Source: Micropruina sp. (GTDB lineage Bacteria; Actinomycetota; Actinomycetes; Propionibacteriales; Propionibacteriaceae). From it: DNA of 64,000 bases. The position numbers and the translations under genes are program-made. The notes under the pieces were generated by a model that saw only the letters and a list, made by a program, of their open reading frames with translations, had not been told where the DNA came from and searched no databases. Every line of letters starts with the position of its first letter. Position 1 is the stretch's first letter. The DNA lies in the NCBI GenBank assembly GCA_016711205.1, contig JADJTM010000003.1, forward strand, positions 372,001-436,000. Direction: 5' to 3'. Shown here in pieces: positions 7,947 through 16,731 of the stretch.

Positions 7947-8765
7947 TCAGGAGCAGGCGGCCGGGGTGGGCGGGTTGCCCTCGCCCGGCTTGTAGCCAGC
8001 CGGACCGAGGTTGGCGTCCACGAACTTCTGCCAGGAGCCGTCCGAGATCATCGCCTTGATCGCGTCGGTCACCTTGTTGCACAGCTCGAGGTTGCCCTTC
8101 TTCAGTCCGACGCCATAGTTCTCGGTGCTGAACGGCTGACCGACCACCTTGAGCTTGCCGACGTTGGCAGCCTGCGCGGCGTAGCCGGCAAGGATCGTGT
8201 CATCCGTAGTGAGGGCGTCCACACCCTTGGCGAGCAGCGCGCCCACGCATTCGGAATAGGTGCCGAACTCGCGAAGCTGCACGTCGGGGTACTTCTCCTT
8301 CACCTTCTGAGCGGACGTGGAGCCGGTCACCGAACACAACGTCTTGCCAGCCAGCGCGTCCGGGCCGGTGATGGAGGTGTCGTCGGCGCGGATCAGCAGG
8401 TCCTGGCCCGCGATGAAGTAGGGCCCCGCGAAGCTCACCTTCTCTTTGCGGGCGTCGGTGATCGAGTAGGTGGCGACCACCAGGTCGACCTGGCCGGTGT
8501 CGATCAGCGTCTCGCGCTGAGCGGACGGGGCCTGGATGAAGGTGATCTTCTCGGCGGTGGTGCCGAGCTTGCCGGCGATGTAGGTGGCGACGTCCACGTC
8601 GAAGCCGGTGAACTTGCCGCCCTCGTTCAGGCCGAGGCCGGGCTGGTCGAACTTGATGCCGATCTTGAGGGCCTGCAGGTTGGTGCTGCTGCCGCCACCG
8701 CAGGCGGACAGTGACAACGCAAGCGCCGCGGCGGCGACGATTGCGCCGATCTTTTTGAATGACAT
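7947..8765 (-). CDS. gluB: Glutamate ABC transporter substrate-binding lipoprotein (GluB-type)
   Basis: 272 residues. Signal peptide with lipobox LSAC (Cys 22), then a family 3 solute-binding fold: KIGIKFDQPGLG, GFDVDVATYIAGKLG, VDLVVATYSITDARK and VSFAGPYF, where the Arg and Asp contact the ligand's alpha-amino and carboxyl groups. Start supported by an AAGGAG Shine-Dalgarno nine bases upstream. It binds an acidic or polar amino acid outside the membrane; glutamate is inferred from the operon order. Two cysteines (ETLCSVTG, YSECVGALL) may form a disulfide. Confidence 0.88.
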   Translation of the reverse strand: MSFKKIGAIVAAAALALSLSACGGGSSTNLQALKIGIKFDQPGLGLNEGGKFTGFDVDVATYIAGKLGTTAEKITFIQAPSAQRETLIDTGQVDLVVATYSITDARKEKVSFAGPYFIAGQDLLIRADDTSITGPDALAGKTLCSVTGSTSAQKVKEKYPDVQLREFGTYSECVGALLAKGVDALTTDDTILAGYAAQAANVGKLKVVGQPFSTENYGVGLKKGNLELCNKVTDAIKAMISDGSWQKFVDANLGPAGYKPGEGNPPTPAACS

Positions 8766-8836
8766 TGCAGTGTTCTCCTTGCTGGTCGGTTCTCTTCGGT
8801 TTCAGTCAGGGATTCTTGGTTCGCTACTTCGGACGT

Positions 8837-9577
8837 TCAGTGGGTGAGGATCTTGGACAGAAAATCCTTCGCCCGGGTCGACGTGGGGTTGGAGAAGAAC
8901 TCGTTCGGAGTGTTCGATTCGACGATTTCGCCGTCGGACAGAAACACCACCCGGTCGGCCGCCTTGCGGGCGAACCCCATCTCGTGGGTGACCACGATCA
9001 TGGTCATGCCGTCCTTGGCCAGCCCGACCATGACGTCGAGCACCTCGTTGACCATCTCGGGGTCGAGCGCCGAGGTCGGCTCGTCGAACAGCATCACCTT
9101 CGGGTTCATCGCCAGTGAGCGGGCGATCGCGACCCGCTGCTGCTGGCCGCCGGAGAGTTGCGCAGGGTACTTCTGCGCCTGCGCCTCGACGCCCACCCGC
9201 TTGAGCAGTTCCATCGCCTTCTTCTCGGCCTCTGCCTTCGGTGTCTTGCGCACCTTGATCGGGCCCAGGGTGATGTTCTCGAGAATCGTCTTGTGCGCGA
9301 ACAGGTTGAACGACTGGAAGACCATGCCCACATCGGCGCGCAGGTTCGCCAGTTCCTTGCCTTCGTCGGGCAACGTGCGGCCGTCGATGGTGATGGTGCC
9401 GGTCTCGAAAGTCTCCAGGCGATTGATGGTGCGGCACAGCGTGGATTTACCCGACCCCGACGGGCCGATCAGAACAACGACCTCGCCCTTGTCGATCGAG
9501 AGATTGATGTTCTTGAGCACATGCAGATCGCCGAAGTGCTTGTTGACGTTCTGCATCGCGACAAGGGGCTCTGGCAT
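8837..9577 (-). CDS. gluA: Glutamate ABC transporter ATP-binding protein (GluA-type)
   Basis: 246 residues. Walker A GPSGSGKST (38-46), Q-loop MVFQSFNLF (85-93), signature LSGGQQQR (141-148), Walker B VMLFDEPTSALDPE (from 161) and switch His in VVTHEMGFA. This is the GlnQ/HisP subgroup that powers polar amino-acid uptake. First gene of a four-gene operon (ATPase, binding protein, two permeases). No Shine-Dalgarno is seen; a good promoter ends six bases before the ATG, so translation is probably leaderless. Confidence 0.92.
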   Translation of the reverse strand: MPEPLVAMQNVNKHFGDLHVLKNINLSIDKGEVVVLIGPSGSGKSTLCRTINRLETFETGTITIDGRTLPDEGKELANLRADVGMVFQSFNLFAHKTILENITLGPIKVRKTPKAEAEKKAMELLKRVGVEAQAQKYPAQLSGGQQQRVAIARSLAMNPKVMLFDEPTSALDPEMVNEVLDVMVGLAKDGMTMIVVTHEMGFARKAADRVVFLSDGEIVESNTPNEFFSNPTSTRAKDFLSKILTH

Positions 9578-9583
9578 GGCCGC

Positions 9584-9612
9584 ACAGTAGCGGCAGCTTT
9601 GCGCAGTGACAA
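9584..9612 (-). promoter_or_regulatory. gluA promoter (leaderless)
   Basis: Minus strand: -35 TTGTCA (9612-9607), spacer of 17, -10 TACTGT (9589-9584), then six bases to the gluA ATG at 9577. The predicted start of transcription coincides with the start codon. Confidence 0.7.
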
Positions 9613-9703
9613 GGAATTACAGCGTGACCGCCGCGATCGTCACCGGATCGAGACAGAGCGTGCGGCCCACCTCGGGCGGTGTCGGGCCGAAGCGTAGGGC
9701 CGA

Positions 9704-9898
9704 CTACCGCGGCTGCAGGTGGGCCAGCAGATCGGGTGCGCTCGAGGTGAGCCGCTGCATCTCCTGACCGCCGTCGCAGGTGCACAACGACACCACCACC
9801 GGCGGTCCCCAGGTGAGAACCGCCACTTCGCCGCCGGCGGCCTGCCAGCGCACGACGGCGGCCAGGTCGTCCGACGGCTCGCTCGGATGGGTGCTCAC
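9704..9898 (-). CDS. Small conserved actinobacterial protein
   Basis: 64 residues from a GTG at 9898. The pattern DLAAVVRWQAAGGE ... VSLCTCDGGQEMQRLTSS resembles a small family of uncharacterised actinobacterial proteins as I remember it; I assign no function. The CTCDGG segment is its most distinctive part. No signal peptide or membrane helix. It stands alone between gluA and the divergently oriented ATP-grasp gene. Confidence 0.65.
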   Translation of the reverse strand: MSTHPSEPSDDLAAVVRWQAAGGEVAVLTWGPPVVVSLCTCDGGQEMQRLTSSAPDLLAHLQPR

Positions 9899-9986
9899 GC
9901 GACCATCATGCGGCCTCGGGCACGGTTTCGTCCCAGGCCTGGACGGTGACGCGGACGATCACCGTCAGCTGCGGTTGGATGGGCGC

Positions 9987-10895
9987 ATGCCGACGGTTGC
10001 CCTGATCACCTCGCAGTACGCTCTGACCAGCCCCGTGGACGCCGATCGCGAGATCACAATCATCGGCGACGAACTGGCGCGGCGCGGCGTCACCTGCCTG
10101 GCCATCGACTGGCTGGACGCATCCGCCGACTACGCCGCGTGCGACCTCGTGGTGATCAAGTCCCCCTGGGACTACGCGAGCCGGCACGACGAGTTTCTGG
10201 ACTGGCTGGCCCGGGTCGAGGCGGTGACCCGGGTGATGAACCCGCCCGAGGTGATCCGCTGGAACATGGACAAGCGCTACCTCGGCGAACTGACGGCCCG
10301 CGGCGTCCGGGCCTGCCCCACCACGTACTGCCATGCCCCGGACGAGGTGCGGCGGGCGCTCGCCAGCACGTCCGGCCGGGTGGTGATCAAGCCGAACGTG
10401 TCGGCGGCGTCCGCGGACACCGGCCTGTTCGAACCGGACGATCCGGGCGCCGTCGCGCTGGCCGAGCACATTCTGGCCAGCGGCAAGATGGTGATGATCC
10501 AGCCGGCGATCGAATCGGTTGCCCAGGTGGGGGAGCGCGCGCTGATCTACTTCGGCGACACGTTCGTGCACGCGATCGGCAAAGGGCCGCTGCTGGCCCT
10601 GGGCGGTGGGCTGCGTGGTGACGAGTACGAGGAGTCGATCGTGCCGGCGCAGGCTCCCGCCGACGAACGCGAGCTGGCCCGGCAGGCCCTTGCCACGGTC
10701 GAACGCATCTTCACCGACCGCGGGCTGGCACAGGTGTATCCGCTGCTGTACGCCCGGGTCGACATCGCGCGCGACGCGCAGGACCGTCCGGTGCTGATGG
10801 AACTGGAGTTGTTCGAGCCCAGCTACTTTCTCGACCTGGCGCCCGGCGCGGAGAAGTTGTTCGTTGACTGTGTGGTGGCACGCTTGACGACATGA
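9987..10895 (+). CDS. ATP-grasp superfamily ligase
   Basis: 302 residues from the ATG at 9987; frame upstream of this lacks conserved features. N-terminal pre-ATP-grasp domain (VALITSQYAL, DLVVIKSPWDYASR), then NPPEVIRWNMDKRYL, the ATP-grasp lysine segment GRVVIKPNVSAASADTG, and the metal-binding C-terminal part LYARVDIARD ... LMELELFEPSYF. This is the RimK/DcsG-like group (COG0189), which joins a carboxylate to an amine or thiol through an acyl phosphate; the substrate cannot be read from sequence. A TTGGAT element six bases before the ATG may be a -10 of a leaderless transcript. It overlaps the next gene by 4 bp. Confidence 0.85.
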   Translation: MPTVALITSQYALTSPVDADREITIIGDELARRGVTCLAIDWLDASADYAACDLVVIKSPWDYASRHDEFLDWLARVEAVTRVMNPPEVIRWNMDKRYLGELTARGVRACPTTYCHAPDEVRRALASTSGRVVIKPNVSAASADTGLFEPDDPGAVALAEHILASGKMVMIQPAIESVAQVGERALIYFGDTFVHAIGKGPLLALGGGLRGDEYEESIVPAQAPADERELARQALATVERIFTDRGLAQVYPLLYARVDIARDAQDRPVLMELELFEPSYFLDLAPGAEKLFVDCVVARLTT

Positions 10896-11407
10896 GTGCG
10901 CAACGTGATCTGAGCCAGTCGGTGCTGCAGGTGATCTTCAGCGTCTTTCTGGGATTGGTGGTGACCGCCTTCGTCGGCATCGGCGTCAACACGTTCTACC
11001 CCGAACCCAGGTACGTCACCGGCCCTACTTCCGACTATGCGCAGTGGCGGCTGATCACCTCCATCGTGCTGCTGGTCTGCGCCACGCTGGTGATGCTGCT
11101 GTCGCTGGCCATCGCCGAGACCGGGCCGGTGCTCGCTAACGGAGCCTTGCTGGGCGGCCTGTTCACGATGATCTACGCCGTCGGCATGGGCATCTCGGCC
11201 GACAATCAGTGGCCTCGACTGCTGGTGGTTGCCGCGGCGCTCGCGATCACGGTGGCCGTCGGCTGGTGGAAGTTCACCCGCGGCCGCGGGCCGGTCGCGA
11301 CGTCGGCGGTTTCGGGTGCGGGGGCCGTGCTGCCCGGCGAGGCCGAGGCGCGGCTGGGCGCCATCGAGGCCAAGCTGGACGCGCTGGGGCGGGCGTTGCG
11401 CGACTAG
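10892..11407 (+). CDS. Four-helix membrane protein of unknown function
   Basis: 171 residues. ATG overlaps the stop of the ATP-grasp gene (ATGA), so the two are co-translated. Four hydrophobic helices are visible (about 12-31, 50-70, 80-98 and 108-122), with a periplasmic loop FYPEPRY and a short C-terminal coiled-coil-like tail (EARLGAIEAKLDALGRAL). Conserved hypothetical; I do not recognise a named family. The pairing with an ATP-grasp enzyme is the only clue to its role. Confidence 0.75.
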   Translation: MSAQRDLSQSVLQVIFSVFLGLVVTAFVGIGVNTFYPEPRYVTGPTSDYAQWRLITSIVLLVCATLVMLLSLAIAETGPVLANGALLGGLFTMIYAVGMGISADNQWPRLLVVAAALAITVAVGWWKFTRGRGPVATSAVSGAGAVLPGEAEARLGAIEAKLDALGRALRD

Positions 11408-11526
11408 TGATGCGTCCTCGCAATGATTCCAGCACGAGATCGGCCGTCGCCATCCAGCCAGTGATCCGAAGCCGACGCACCAGCGCGGCGGTCACCGGGT
11501 GGCCTGTGGCGCGCCGACAATGTCCC

Positions 11527-11538
11527 TAGGCTGGCGAC
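11527..11538 (+). promoter_or_regulatory. -10 element abutting the M20 gene start
   Basis: TAGGCT at 11527-11532 followed by six bases and then the GTG at 11539. Spacing fits a leaderless start; no good -35 is seen. Confidence 0.4.
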
Positions 11539-12750
11539 GTGACCGCCACCGACGCCTCGTCCACCGCCATCGCCGCTCGCCTGCACCCCGAACTGCAGGC
11601 GCTGCGGCGTCAGATCCATGCCGACCCCGAGCTCGGCAACGACAATCCGCGTACCCAGGCCCGCATTCTGGCCGCCCTGGAGGGGCTGGACCTCGAGATC
11701 AGCACGGGCGACGCGCTGACCAGTGTGGTCGCCGTGTTGCACGGACGAGCCGCGAGCAGCGAGCCCCGTCCGGTGGTGCTGCTGCGGGGCGACATGGACG
11801 GGCTGCCGGTGGTCGAGGCGACCGGGCAGGAGTTCGCCGCCACCACCGGCACCATGCACGCGTGCGGCCACGATATGCACGTGGCCGGCCTGGTCGGGGC
11901 GGTGAAGATCCTGCACGAACTGCGCGATCAGTTGCCCGGCGATGTGGTGTTCATGTTCCAGCCGGGGGAGGAGGGCCCCGGTGGCGCGGGTCCGATGATC
12001 GCTGAGGGTGTGCTGGACGCCGCGGGCCGTCGGGCCGATGCCGCCTACGCGCTGCACGTGGTGTCGTCGGAGCACCCGCTCGGCGTGTGGTCGGGGCGTC
12101 CGGGGGTGTTGATGGCGGCTGCCGACCAGTGCTACATCACCGTGCGTGGACGGGGTGGGCACGGCTCGCAACCGCATCACGCCCTGGACCCGGTGCCGGT
12201 GGCCTGTGAGATCGCGATCGCCCTGCAGACCATGGTGACGCGGCAGTTCGACGCCTTCGACCCCGTGGTGGTGACCGTCGGCAGGATCGCCGCCGGCAGC
12301 AAGGACAACATCATTCCCGACGACGCCCGGCTGGACGCCACGGTGCGCACCTTCTCGACGGCGAATCACCAGGTGATCGGCGAGCGGATCACTCGGCTGG
12401 CCCAGGGCATCGCGCAGGCGCACGGCATGAGCGCCGACGTCGAGTACGTGACCGGCTACCCGGTGACCGTGAACGACGAGACCGAGTACGCGCGGGTGGT
12501 CGAGGCGGTGGTGGACCTGTTCGGCGCCGATCGCTACGTCGAGCAGCCGTTCCCCGAGGCCGGCGCCGAGGACTTCAGCCTGGTCGCCCAGCAGGTGCCG
12601 AGCGCGTTCATCTTCGTGTCGGCCTCCCCGGGCCACGACTGGGCCACCGCGGCGTCCAACCATTCGCCTCGGGCACTGTTCGACGACGACGTGCTCGCCG
12701 ACTGCGCGGCCCTGCTGGCCGAGGTCGCGCTGCGCCGGCTGCGTCGCTGA
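11539..12750 (+). CDS. M20-family amidohydrolase (N-acyl amino acid / hippurate hydrolase type)
   Basis: 403 residues. Catalytic-domain motifs of M20D peptidases: RRQIHADPEL, LLRGDMDGLPV (metal Asp), MHACGHDMHV (metal ligands), FMFQPGEEGPGG (catalytic and metal Glu), AYALHVV and the dimerisation domain starting GRGGHGSQPHHALDPV, ending with GAEDFS. It hydrolyses N-acylated amino acids or related amides using two metal ions; the exact substrate is not readable. Cytoplasmic, no signal peptide. Stands alone and is followed by a repeat block shared with the convergent maoC gene. Confidence 0.88.
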   Translation: MTATDASSTAIAARLHPELQALRRQIHADPELGNDNPRTQARILAALEGLDLEISTGDALTSVVAVLHGRAASSEPRPVVLLRGDMDGLPVVEATGQEFAATTGTMHACGHDMHVAGLVGAVKILHELRDQLPGDVVFMFQPGEEGPGGAGPMIAEGVLDAAGRRADAAYALHVVSSEHPLGVWSGRPGVLMAAADQCYITVRGRGGHGSQPHHALDPVPVACEIAIALQTMVTRQFDAFDPVVVTVGRIAAGSKDNIIPDDARLDATVRTFSTANHQVIGERITRLAQGIAQAHGMSADVEYVTGYPVTVNDETEYARVVEAVVDLFGADRYVEQPFPEAGAEDFSLVAQQVPSAFIFVSASPGHDWATAASNHSPRALFDDDVLADCAALLAEVALRRLRR

Positions 12751-12780
12751 TCGGGACTGGCATCGACAGACTCGACCGGC

Positions 12781-13000
12781 GGGAGATCTCGGCGTTCGCC
12801 GGGATGACGAGGCGCTGGAGTGGCGGGATGACGAAGCGCTGGAGTGGCGGGTTGATGAGGGACTGGAGTGCCGGGATCGCGAGGGGTTGGGTCTCGGGAT
12901 GGCCAGGAGCCGGGCTCGGGATGACGAGGGACTCGGCTGGGGAGATCCCGGCGTCCGCCGGGATGACGGGGACTCGAGTGGCGGGATGACGAGGGCTCGG
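12781..13000. repeat. Family B hairpins and degenerate tandem repeats
   Basis: Two copies of the family B unit in reverse orientation (about 12781-12810 and 12941-12970; ATCTCGGCGTTCGCCGGGAT type) bracket a run of degenerate units of roughly 26 bp, CGGGATGACGAAGCGCTGGA with variations. The block separates the convergent M20 and maoC genes. No gene seen. Confidence 0.7.
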
Positions 13001-13011
13001 CCGGCGGGCGG

Positions 13012-13998
13012 TCAGCCGGTCAGGCTGAGGGTCAGGAACACCTTGTCGCCGGTGCGGTTGGTGAGCTGTGCGCGGTGGCCGTGCGGTTGCGCTGCGGCGG
13101 CGAACCGCACGGTTGAGGGCAGCAGTACGGGCTTGAGAAAGTCCACCGACACCTCGTAGGCGTCGGGCAGCCGCGCCTGAAGTGAGGCCAACACCCGGGC
13201 GTGGGTGCACATGCCGTGAGCGATGGTGCGCGGAAACCCCAAAGCCCTCGCCGCCACCGCGCTGAGGTGAATCGGGTTGACGTCGCCCGAGACCGCCGCA
13301 TACCGGCGGCCCAGGTCGGCGGGCAGGCGCCACCAGCCGGCTGTGTGCAGGGTCGCCGTGTCCGGTCCGGTTGGAGAGCCTGCTGGGGTCGAAGACGGCT
13401 CGACGGTCGACGAAAGTGAGGAGGATTGGGCTTCGACATCGAAGCCTGATCCGCCTTGCTTTCCAGAGCCCGCTGCGAGCGGCCCGCGCGACCGGCTCGT
13501 TTCGCCCCCCGCGGGTGCGCCGGCCAGCGTCTGCTGCCGGTTCAGGTACACCGAACGGCCCTGCCAGACCGGCTCGCCGGCCACCCTGGCCTCGCCGACC
13601 AGGTCGACGAGCACCCCGCGCCGGTGCGGCCGCAGGTTCTCGGCCCGCACCGACAGGTCCAGTGCCTCACCGACCAAGGCGGGACGATGCTGCACCATCG
13701 AGTTGCTCACGTGAACCAGGCCGGCCAGCCCGAGCGGAAAGCCGGGCGCCGTCATCAGGGTCAACTGCAGCGGGAAGGTCAGCACGTGCAGCCAGGTCGC
13801 CGGCAACCGATCGGTGAGCACGAACCCGCACACCTGGTCGTACGCGGACACCTCGCCCACCGTGCTGCGGTGCCCGATCAGCCGGATCTCGCGCTCCGGC
13901 AGACCCGCCTTGACGTGCGGTCGACGCCCTGGGGCCAGGGCCTTCGCGTACAGCCGCAACGCTGTCGGCATCGCCGTCAGTTCGAGCACCTCGACCAT
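13012..13998 (-). CDS. MaoC-family enoyl-CoA hydratase, double hot-dog
   Basis: 328 residues. Start ATG at 13998 shares a base with the fabG stop (TGATG). Two hot-dog halves: an N-terminal non-catalytic one (about 1-155) and a C-terminal one with the hydratase-2 motif YAAVSGDVNPIHLS ... ALGFPRTIAHGM, where Asp and His are catalytic. It hydrates trans-2-enoyl-CoA to the 3-hydroxyacyl-CoA. The linker (about 165-215) is low-complexity and includes GFDVEAQSSS, which is encoded by a family C palindrome inserted in frame. Third gene of the thiolase-fabG-maoC operon. Confidence 0.87.
   Translation of the reverse strand: MVEVLELTAMPTALRLYAKALAPGRRPHVKAGLPEREIRLIGHRSTVGEVSAYDQVCGFVLTDRLPATWLHVLTFPLQLTLMTAPGFPLGLAGLVHVSNSMVQHRPALVGEALDLSVRAENLRPHRRGVLVDLVGEARVAGEPVWQGRSVYLNRQQTLAGAPAGGETSRSRGPLAAGSGKQGGSGFDVEAQSSSLSSTVEPSSTPAGSPTGPDTATLHTAGWWRLPADLGRRYAAVSGDVNPIHLSAVAARALGFPRTIAHGMCTHARVLASLQARLPDAYEVSVDFLKPVLLPSTVRFAAAAQPHGHRAQLTNRTGDKVFLTLSLTG
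13419..13456. repeat. Family C palindrome inside maoC
   Basis: AGGATTGGGCTTCGA-CA-TCGAAGCCTGATCC is a slightly decayed copy of the perfect palindrome at 27227-27266. It lies in the linker coding region of maoC and keeps the frame open. Confidence 0.75.
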
Positions 13999-15377
13999 CA
14001 GCGACCTACGATCAGCTGGCCGCAGACCCGCAGCACCTCGCCGTTGATCGGCGTGCGAGGGTCGGCCAGAAACACGATGGCCTCGGCGACGTCCACCGGC
14101 CTGCCGCCCTGTAGCAGGCTGGAGCTGCGCCTGAAGATCTCACGGTCGATCACCGGAATGGACGCGGTCATGTCCGTCTCGATGAACCCTGGTGCCACCC
14201 CGTTCACCACGATGCCGCGCTCGGCCACCCGCGGCGCCAGCGCCCGCACCAACCCCATCACTCCCGCCTTGGACGCCGCGTAGTTCGTCTGCCCCTTGTT
14301 GCCGGCCCAGCCGCTGGTCGAGGCGATCGCGACGATCCGGGCGCCGTCGGCGATGCCGCCCGGCAGTTCGGCGTCGAGCAGCACGTCGTTGATCCGCAAC
14401 TGCGCCGCCAGGTTCACCTGCAGCACCGAACCCCAGCGCGCCTCGTCCAGGTTGGCCAGCATCCTGTCGCGCAGAATGCCGGCGCAGTGCACGAGGGCGC
14501 CGATTTTCGCCTCGGCCCCGTAGCGCGACGCGACGTGCTCGGCGATCCGGCGCCCGGCGTCCGGCACCGTGATGTCGAGTTGCAGTGCCGTGCCGCGCAA
14601 CTCGTTGGCCACCCCGGCCAGGGCCTCGCCGGCTGCCGGAACATCGATCACCACCACCCGGTCACCGGCTGCCGCGAACCGCCGGGCGATCGCCGCACCG
14701 ATGCCGCGCGCGGCCCCGGTCACCACCACGATGCGCGCGGACGTGGCCGGCTCGGTCGCCACGTCGGCCAGCACCAGCGGCTGACCGTTGACGTAGGCCG
14801 AGCGGCCCGAGAGTAGAAACTGCAGCACCTCGCCCAACTGCTGCGACGTCGTCGAATCGGCGAGCTGAACCAGATTGCTGGTCGCCCCGGCCCGCAGCTC
14901 CTTGCCGACGCTGCGCATGATGCCGTCCAGTGCCTGCCGCACCGCTGCACCCTCGACGTCGGTGGCCGTCGCCGGGTTGCCGGCCACGAAGATCACCCGT
15001 CCGGAGGGCTCCAATGCCCGCATCGCCGGCCGCAGCACCGCCCGCACCTGCTCCAACCCGTCCACCCCGGCGAGCCGGGAGGCGTCCACCAGGATCGCGC
15101 CGATCTTGGCGGGGTAGGCGGGCGGGCGGTCGCGACCCTTCTCGTCCTTCGTGCGGGTCTGGGGGCCGTCGATCAGCGCGGTTTGCGCGCTCAGGCAGAT
15201 CGCGGCCAACGCCTCGCTCACCAGCGTGCCCCCGCCGGCCACCCCGAGCACCAGCGGTCCGGACGGCAGCGCCGCCCCGCGCCGCAACGGCGTGGCTTCA
15301 GGGAATCCAGCCGCCGCCAACGCCTTCGTGCCGAGCGGTGACGTGAGCGCCGCCGAAAGCAACGAATCGAGGTTCAT
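13998..15377 (-). CDS. High-molecular-weight 3-oxoacyl-ACP/CoA reductase (FabG4-type)
   Basis: 459 residues, about twice normal FabG length. Residues 1-205 form the FabG4-type N-terminal domain (flavodoxin-like, no catalytic motif); the C-terminal half is a classical SDR: nucleotide site VTGAARGIGAAIA, VHCAGILRD, catalytic Ser in IASTSGWAGN, YAASK (Tyr and Lys) and VAPGFIETDM. Start ATG at 15377 shares a base with the thiolase stop. It reduces 3-ketoacyl or oxidises 3-hydroxyacyl thioesters; in this cluster it serves fatty-acid oxidation or its reverse. Confidence 0.9.
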   Translation of the reverse strand: MNLDSLLSAALTSPLGTKALAAAGFPEATPLRRGAALPSGPLVLGVAGGGTLVSEALAAICLSAQTALIDGPQTRTKDEKGRDRPPAYPAKIGAILVDASRLAGVDGLEQVRAVLRPAMRALEPSGRVIFVAGNPATATDVEGAAVRQALDGIMRSVGKELRAGATSNLVQLADSTTSQQLGEVLQFLLSGRSAYVNGQPLVLADVATEPATSARIVVVTGAARGIGAAIARRFAAAGDRVVVIDVPAAGEALAGVANELRGTALQLDITVPDAGRRIAEHVASRYGAEAKIGALVHCAGILRDRMLANLDEARWGSVLQVNLAAQLRINDVLLDAELPGGIADGARIVAIASTSGWAGNKGQTNYAASKAGVMGLVRALAPRVAERGIVVNGVAPGFIETDMTASIPVIDREIFRRSSSLLQGGRPVDVAEAIVFLADPRTPINGEVLRVCGQLIVGR

Positions 15378-16660
15378 CAGACCGCCTCCACGATCGCCAC
15401 CACACCCTGGCCGCCCGCGGCGCACACCGACAACAACCCGCGTGAACCGCTGCCCCGCTCGGCCAGCAGCTTGGCCAGTGTGGCGAGAATGCGGGCCCCG
15501 GTCGCGGCGAAGGGATGCCCCGCCGCCAGCGATGACCCGTTCACGTTCAGCTTGGAGCGGTCGATCGAACCCAGCGCACCCCCGAGACCGAGCGTGTCCC
15601 GGCAGTACTCGTCGGACTCCCAGGCAGCCAGCGTGCACAACACGGTCGACGCGAACGCCTCGTGGATCTCGTACAGGTCGAAGTCCTGCAGCGCGAGCTG
15701 GTTGCGGGTCAGCAGCCGGCCCGTCGCGTGGGCGGGCGCCATCAGCAGCCCTTCGTCGCCCAGCAGATAGTCGACGGCGGCGGTCTCGGCATCGACGATG
15801 CGCGCGAGCACGGGCAGGCTGCGCTGCCGCGCCCACTCCTCGTCCGCGAGCAGCACCACGGCCGCGCCGTCGGACAGCGGCGTGGAGTTGCCGGCCGTCA
15901 TGGAGGCGTCCACGCCGTCGCCGAACACCGGACGCAGCGCGGCCAGCTTTTCGATCGAAGTGTCAGGCCGCAGGGACTGGTCGATGCTCTGCCCCAGATA
16001 CGGGGTGACCAGGTCGTCGAAGAAGCCGTCGGCCCAGGCCCGGGCGAGGTTGTGGTGGCTGGCGGCCGCGAGTTCGTCCTGCGCCTCACGGGTGATGCCC
16101 CACTGCAGCGTGGTCAGCGCCTGGTGCTGGCCCATGTTGAGCCCGGTGCGGCGCTCGGCGGCCTGGGGCACTTCGGGCGTCAGGTCGGACGGACGCACGC
16201 TCGCCAGCGTCTTCACTCGATCGAACGGTGTCTTGGCGGCGTTGAGCCGCAGCAGCTTCCTGCGCAGCCGGTCGTTCACCGCGATCGGCGAATCGGACGC
16301 GGAGTCGACCCCGCCGGCGATCGCGACGTCGAGCTGGCCGACCCGGATGCGGCTGCTCAGCTGGACGGCCGCGGTGAGGCTGGTCGCGCACGCCTGCTGC
16401 ACGTCGTAGGCGGGCGTGGTCGCCGACAATGCGGACGACAGCACGGCCTCGCGGGTCAGGTTGAAGTCGCGGCTGTGCTTGAGCACCGCGCCCGCCCCGA
16501 CCTCGCCGATGCGCTCGCCGGCCAGCCCGAACCGACCCGCCAGGCCGTCGATCGCGGCGGTCAGCAGGTCGAGGTTGGTGGCGGAGCGGTAGGCCCCGCC
16601 GATACGTCCGAACGGAACGCGGTTGCCGCCCACGATCACGGCGTTGCGCAGTGCAGCCAT
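15377..16660 (-). CDS. Acetyl-CoA acetyltransferase (thiolase, FadA/FadI-type)
   Basis: 427 residues from ATG 16660, chosen because AAGGAG lies six bases upstream; an earlier ATG at 16693 has no such site. Motifs: nucleophile Cys in VQQACATSLTAAVQ, NGSSLAAGHPFAATGAR with the catalytic His, and CAAGGQG near the C terminus with the second Cys. It cleaves 3-ketoacyl-CoA with CoA to release acetyl-CoA. First gene of an operon with fabG and maoC, all joined by 1-bp TGATG overlaps; divergent from a TetR regulator. Confidence 0.92.
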   Translation of the reverse strand: MAALRNAVIVGGNRVPFGRIGGAYRSATNLDLLTAAIDGLAGRFGLAGERIGEVGAGAVLKHSRDFNLTREAVLSSALSATTPAYDVQQACATSLTAAVQLSSRIRVGQLDVAIAGGVDSASDSPIAVNDRLRRKLLRLNAAKTPFDRVKTLASVRPSDLTPEVPQAAERRTGLNMGQHQALTTLQWGITREAQDELAAASHHNLARAWADGFFDDLVTPYLGQSIDQSLRPDTSIEKLAALRPVFGDGVDASMTAGNSTPLSDGAAVVLLADEEWARQRSLPVLARIVDAETAAVDYLLGDEGLLMAPAHATGRLLTRNQLALQDFDLYEIHEAFASTVLCTLAAWESDEYCRDTLGLGGALGSIDRSKLNVNGSSLAAGHPFAATGARILATLAKLLAERGSGSRGLLSVCAAGGQGVVAIVEAV

Positions 16661-16694
16661 CGATGCTCCTTCGCTATTTTGCTCGGTACTCACC

Positions 16695-16724
16695 GTAACA
16701 GGTACGTCTAGTACCGGGTACTGT
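16695..16724 (+). promoter_or_regulatory. tetR promoter with embedded palindromic operator
   Basis: -35 GTAACA (16695-16700), spacer 18, -10 TACTGT (16719-16724), then seven bases to a GTG at 16732. Between the two boxes sits the dyad GGTAC-gtcta-GTACC (16701-16715), a plausible operator for the adjacent TetR protein, which would control both divergent transcripts. Confidence 0.5.
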
Positions 16725-16731
16725 GGGAACC

